Assembly: GCA_964432975.1 (NCBI GenBank)
Contig: CAYSPS010000012.1
Coordinates: 1-23,935 of the forward strand
Direction: 5' to 3'
Source of the DNA: CAYSPS01 sp964432975
GTDB taxonomy: Bacteria > Babelota > Babeliae > Babelales > UBA12409
Length of the DNA: 23,935 nt
In this document: positions 23,369 through 23,935 of the stretch, one piece after another
Layout: each line of letters begins with the position of its first letter
Position numbering within the stretch: the first letter of the stretch is position 1
Translations under genes and position numbers: made by a program
Notes under the pieces: model-generated
Seen by the model: the letters and a program-made list of their open reading frames with translations, nothing else
Databases searched by the model: none
What the model was told of the DNA's origin: nothing

Positions 23369-23692
23369 TTAAAAGCTTTTTTTAAATGTAAGCGGCGCGC
23401 CATTCATGATGGCATAAACTTGTCTTAAAAATGCGGCACTGAAAAAAAGCCACAAGAGTACGAGAATGATTTGGAAGAACGAATCTGTGTGCGGTGGCAA
23501 CAGGCGGCAAAAACCAAGATTTTGTGTAAGAAGCTCACGAATTGTGCAGTTGACGGTTGCGCTGATAACAAGCGCAGTGGCAAGAACGGGGATCAGAAGA
23601 TACTGGAGCCACAGAATTTTGTAGTTCCAACTTACAAGCGCCGCACGCATGAGAGCTGTGTGCGCTGTTAAAATTTTTTGGGAAAAAGTCAT
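23369..23692 (-). CDS. Multi-pass membrane protein, 5' part (gene interrupted by in-frame stop)
   Basis: This encodes 107 residues starting at an ATG with AAGGAG about 8 nt upstream. Two hydrophobic segments are visible: LLIPVLATALVISATV and IILVLLWLFFSAAFL. It ends MNGAPLTFKKSF followed by TAA, a position where the paralogous-looking motif later in the same frame (SAFKNSWKLAWHFLL) continues into a membrane helix. The in-frame sequence after TAA (FGWWFVGQLIIATII) is exactly such a helix, so the stop is most likely a nonsense mutation, for example from CAA or GAA. A truncated product with two helices could still be made. A candidate promoter with a palindrome over its -35 box lies upstream. 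Confidence 0.6.
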   Translation of the reverse strand: MTFSQKILTAHTALMRAALVSWNYKILWLQYLLIPVLATALVISATVNCTIRELLTQNLGFCRLLPPHTDSFFQIILVLLWLFFSAAFLRQVYAIMNGAPLTFKKSF

Positions 23693-23734
23693 GACTAACT
23701 CCTTCTCGGGTTATATCATTAACTTGATCCGATT

Positions 23735-23770
23735 ATTATAATTTAGCAAGTTTTGTCGTGAATGCGACAA
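23735..23770 (-). promoter_or_regulatory. Candidate promoter with overlapping palindrome (possible operator)
   Basis: On the minus strand TTCACG (23757-23762), 16-nt spacer, TATAAT (23735-23740), about 45 nt before the ATG at 23692. The perfect palindrome TTGTCG-N6-CGACAA (23753-23770) covers the -35 hexamer. The -10 is consensus, the -35 matches four of six positions. A repressor site is inference. Confidence 0.45.
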
Positions 23771-23828
23771 CATTGTACAATAATTAAGCTATAAACGCGA
23801 CTCATCTTTAAATTGTATTATGATAGTT

Positions 23829-23868
23829 AAAGAAAAGTATGGAGGGCGGTAGCGACATCGCACTCCAT
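23829..23868 (-). terminator. Intrinsic terminator on the minus strand
   Basis: ATGGAGTGCG and CGCCCTCCAT (23839-23868 on plus) form a 10-position stem with one mismatch and a 10-nt loop. Read on the minus strand it is followed directly by ACTTTTCTTT (23829-23838). It would end a transcript entering from the right edge, upstream of the promoter of the membrane-protein gene. Confidence 0.5.
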
Positions 23869-23882
23869 ATGTTGCTGTTTAT

Positions 23883-23933
23883 TTAAAGAGCGAAGCGAAA
23901 ATCTAGGGAGCTTGCTCCCGAGCTGGATAGCTT
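23883..23933 (-). CDS. Possible 3' end of a gene entering from the right edge
   Basis: One minus-strand frame is open from the window edge to TAA 23883-23885, ending SLDFRFAL, 14 nt before the terminator hairpin. Only 16 residues are visible, so coding status cannot be judged; another frame is also open to about 23828. The stretch includes a palindrome GGGAGC-TT-GCTCCC (23906-23919), which could instead be part of a non-coding element. Confidence 0.2.
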   Translation of the reverse strand, partial: KLSSSGASSLDFRFAL

Positions 23934-23935
23934 TA

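Overview
This 23.9 kb window is a gene-dense bacterial chromosome segment of moderate to low GC. It suggests a Gram-negative (diderm), probably host-associated organism with a reduced genome. The reasons are a C-terminal-phenylalanine beta-barrel protein, many Sec signal peptides, and secreted proteins built from eukaryote-like repeats (ankyrin, WD40) placed between housekeeping genes. The mix is most like Candidatus Dependentiae (TM6)-type genomes. That placement is inference from gene style, not from a marker-gene tree. No tRNA, rRNA, CRISPR array or transposase was seen, and no stretch above 300 bases lacks a gene.

Layout. 1-961: 3' end of gatA. 958-2008: a secreted ankyrin-like gene broken by a frameshift in an A8 run, and possibly also at its start. 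2069-2395 (minus): a small secreted cysteine-rich protein, facing the ankyrin gene across a hairpin. 2478-2684: a short ORF or remnant resembling the C-terminal tail of the two genes that follow. 2808-6270: two tandem secreted WD40 proteins with a possible Skp1/BTB-like N-terminal part; the second is frameshifted. 6397-8953: a housekeeping block rpmA-secF-rho. 9014-13089: three tandem, slightly overlapping paralogs, each built of about three Cache-like modules with no recognisable output domain. 13219-15186: a putative outer-membrane beta-barrel, followed after 7 nt by aspS (15194-16972). 17041-20267: two tandem Deg/HtrA-type serine proteases, the second overlapping tlyA (20215-20940). 21018-22409: a second secreted ankyrin-like protein, tail-to-tail with a minus-strand Nudix gene (22383-22823). 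22838-23692 (minus): a multi-pass membrane protein split by an in-frame TAA. The right edge holds a probable minus-strand terminator and perhaps the 3' end of another gene.

How the genes fit together. GatA plus an aspartyl-tRNA synthetase carrying a histidine typical of non-discriminating enzymes suggests Asn-tRNA (and perhaps Gln-tRNA) is made by transamidation. SecF, the Deg proteases, the beta-barrel and the many signal peptides point to heavy investment in the cell envelope. The secreted ankyrin, WD40 and Cache-like families are tandemly duplicated, and several copies carry frameshifts, a nonsense codon or truncation, whereas the housekeeping genes are intact. This looks like an expanding and decaying host-interaction repertoire, although assembly or homopolymer sequencing errors must be excluded for the shifts.
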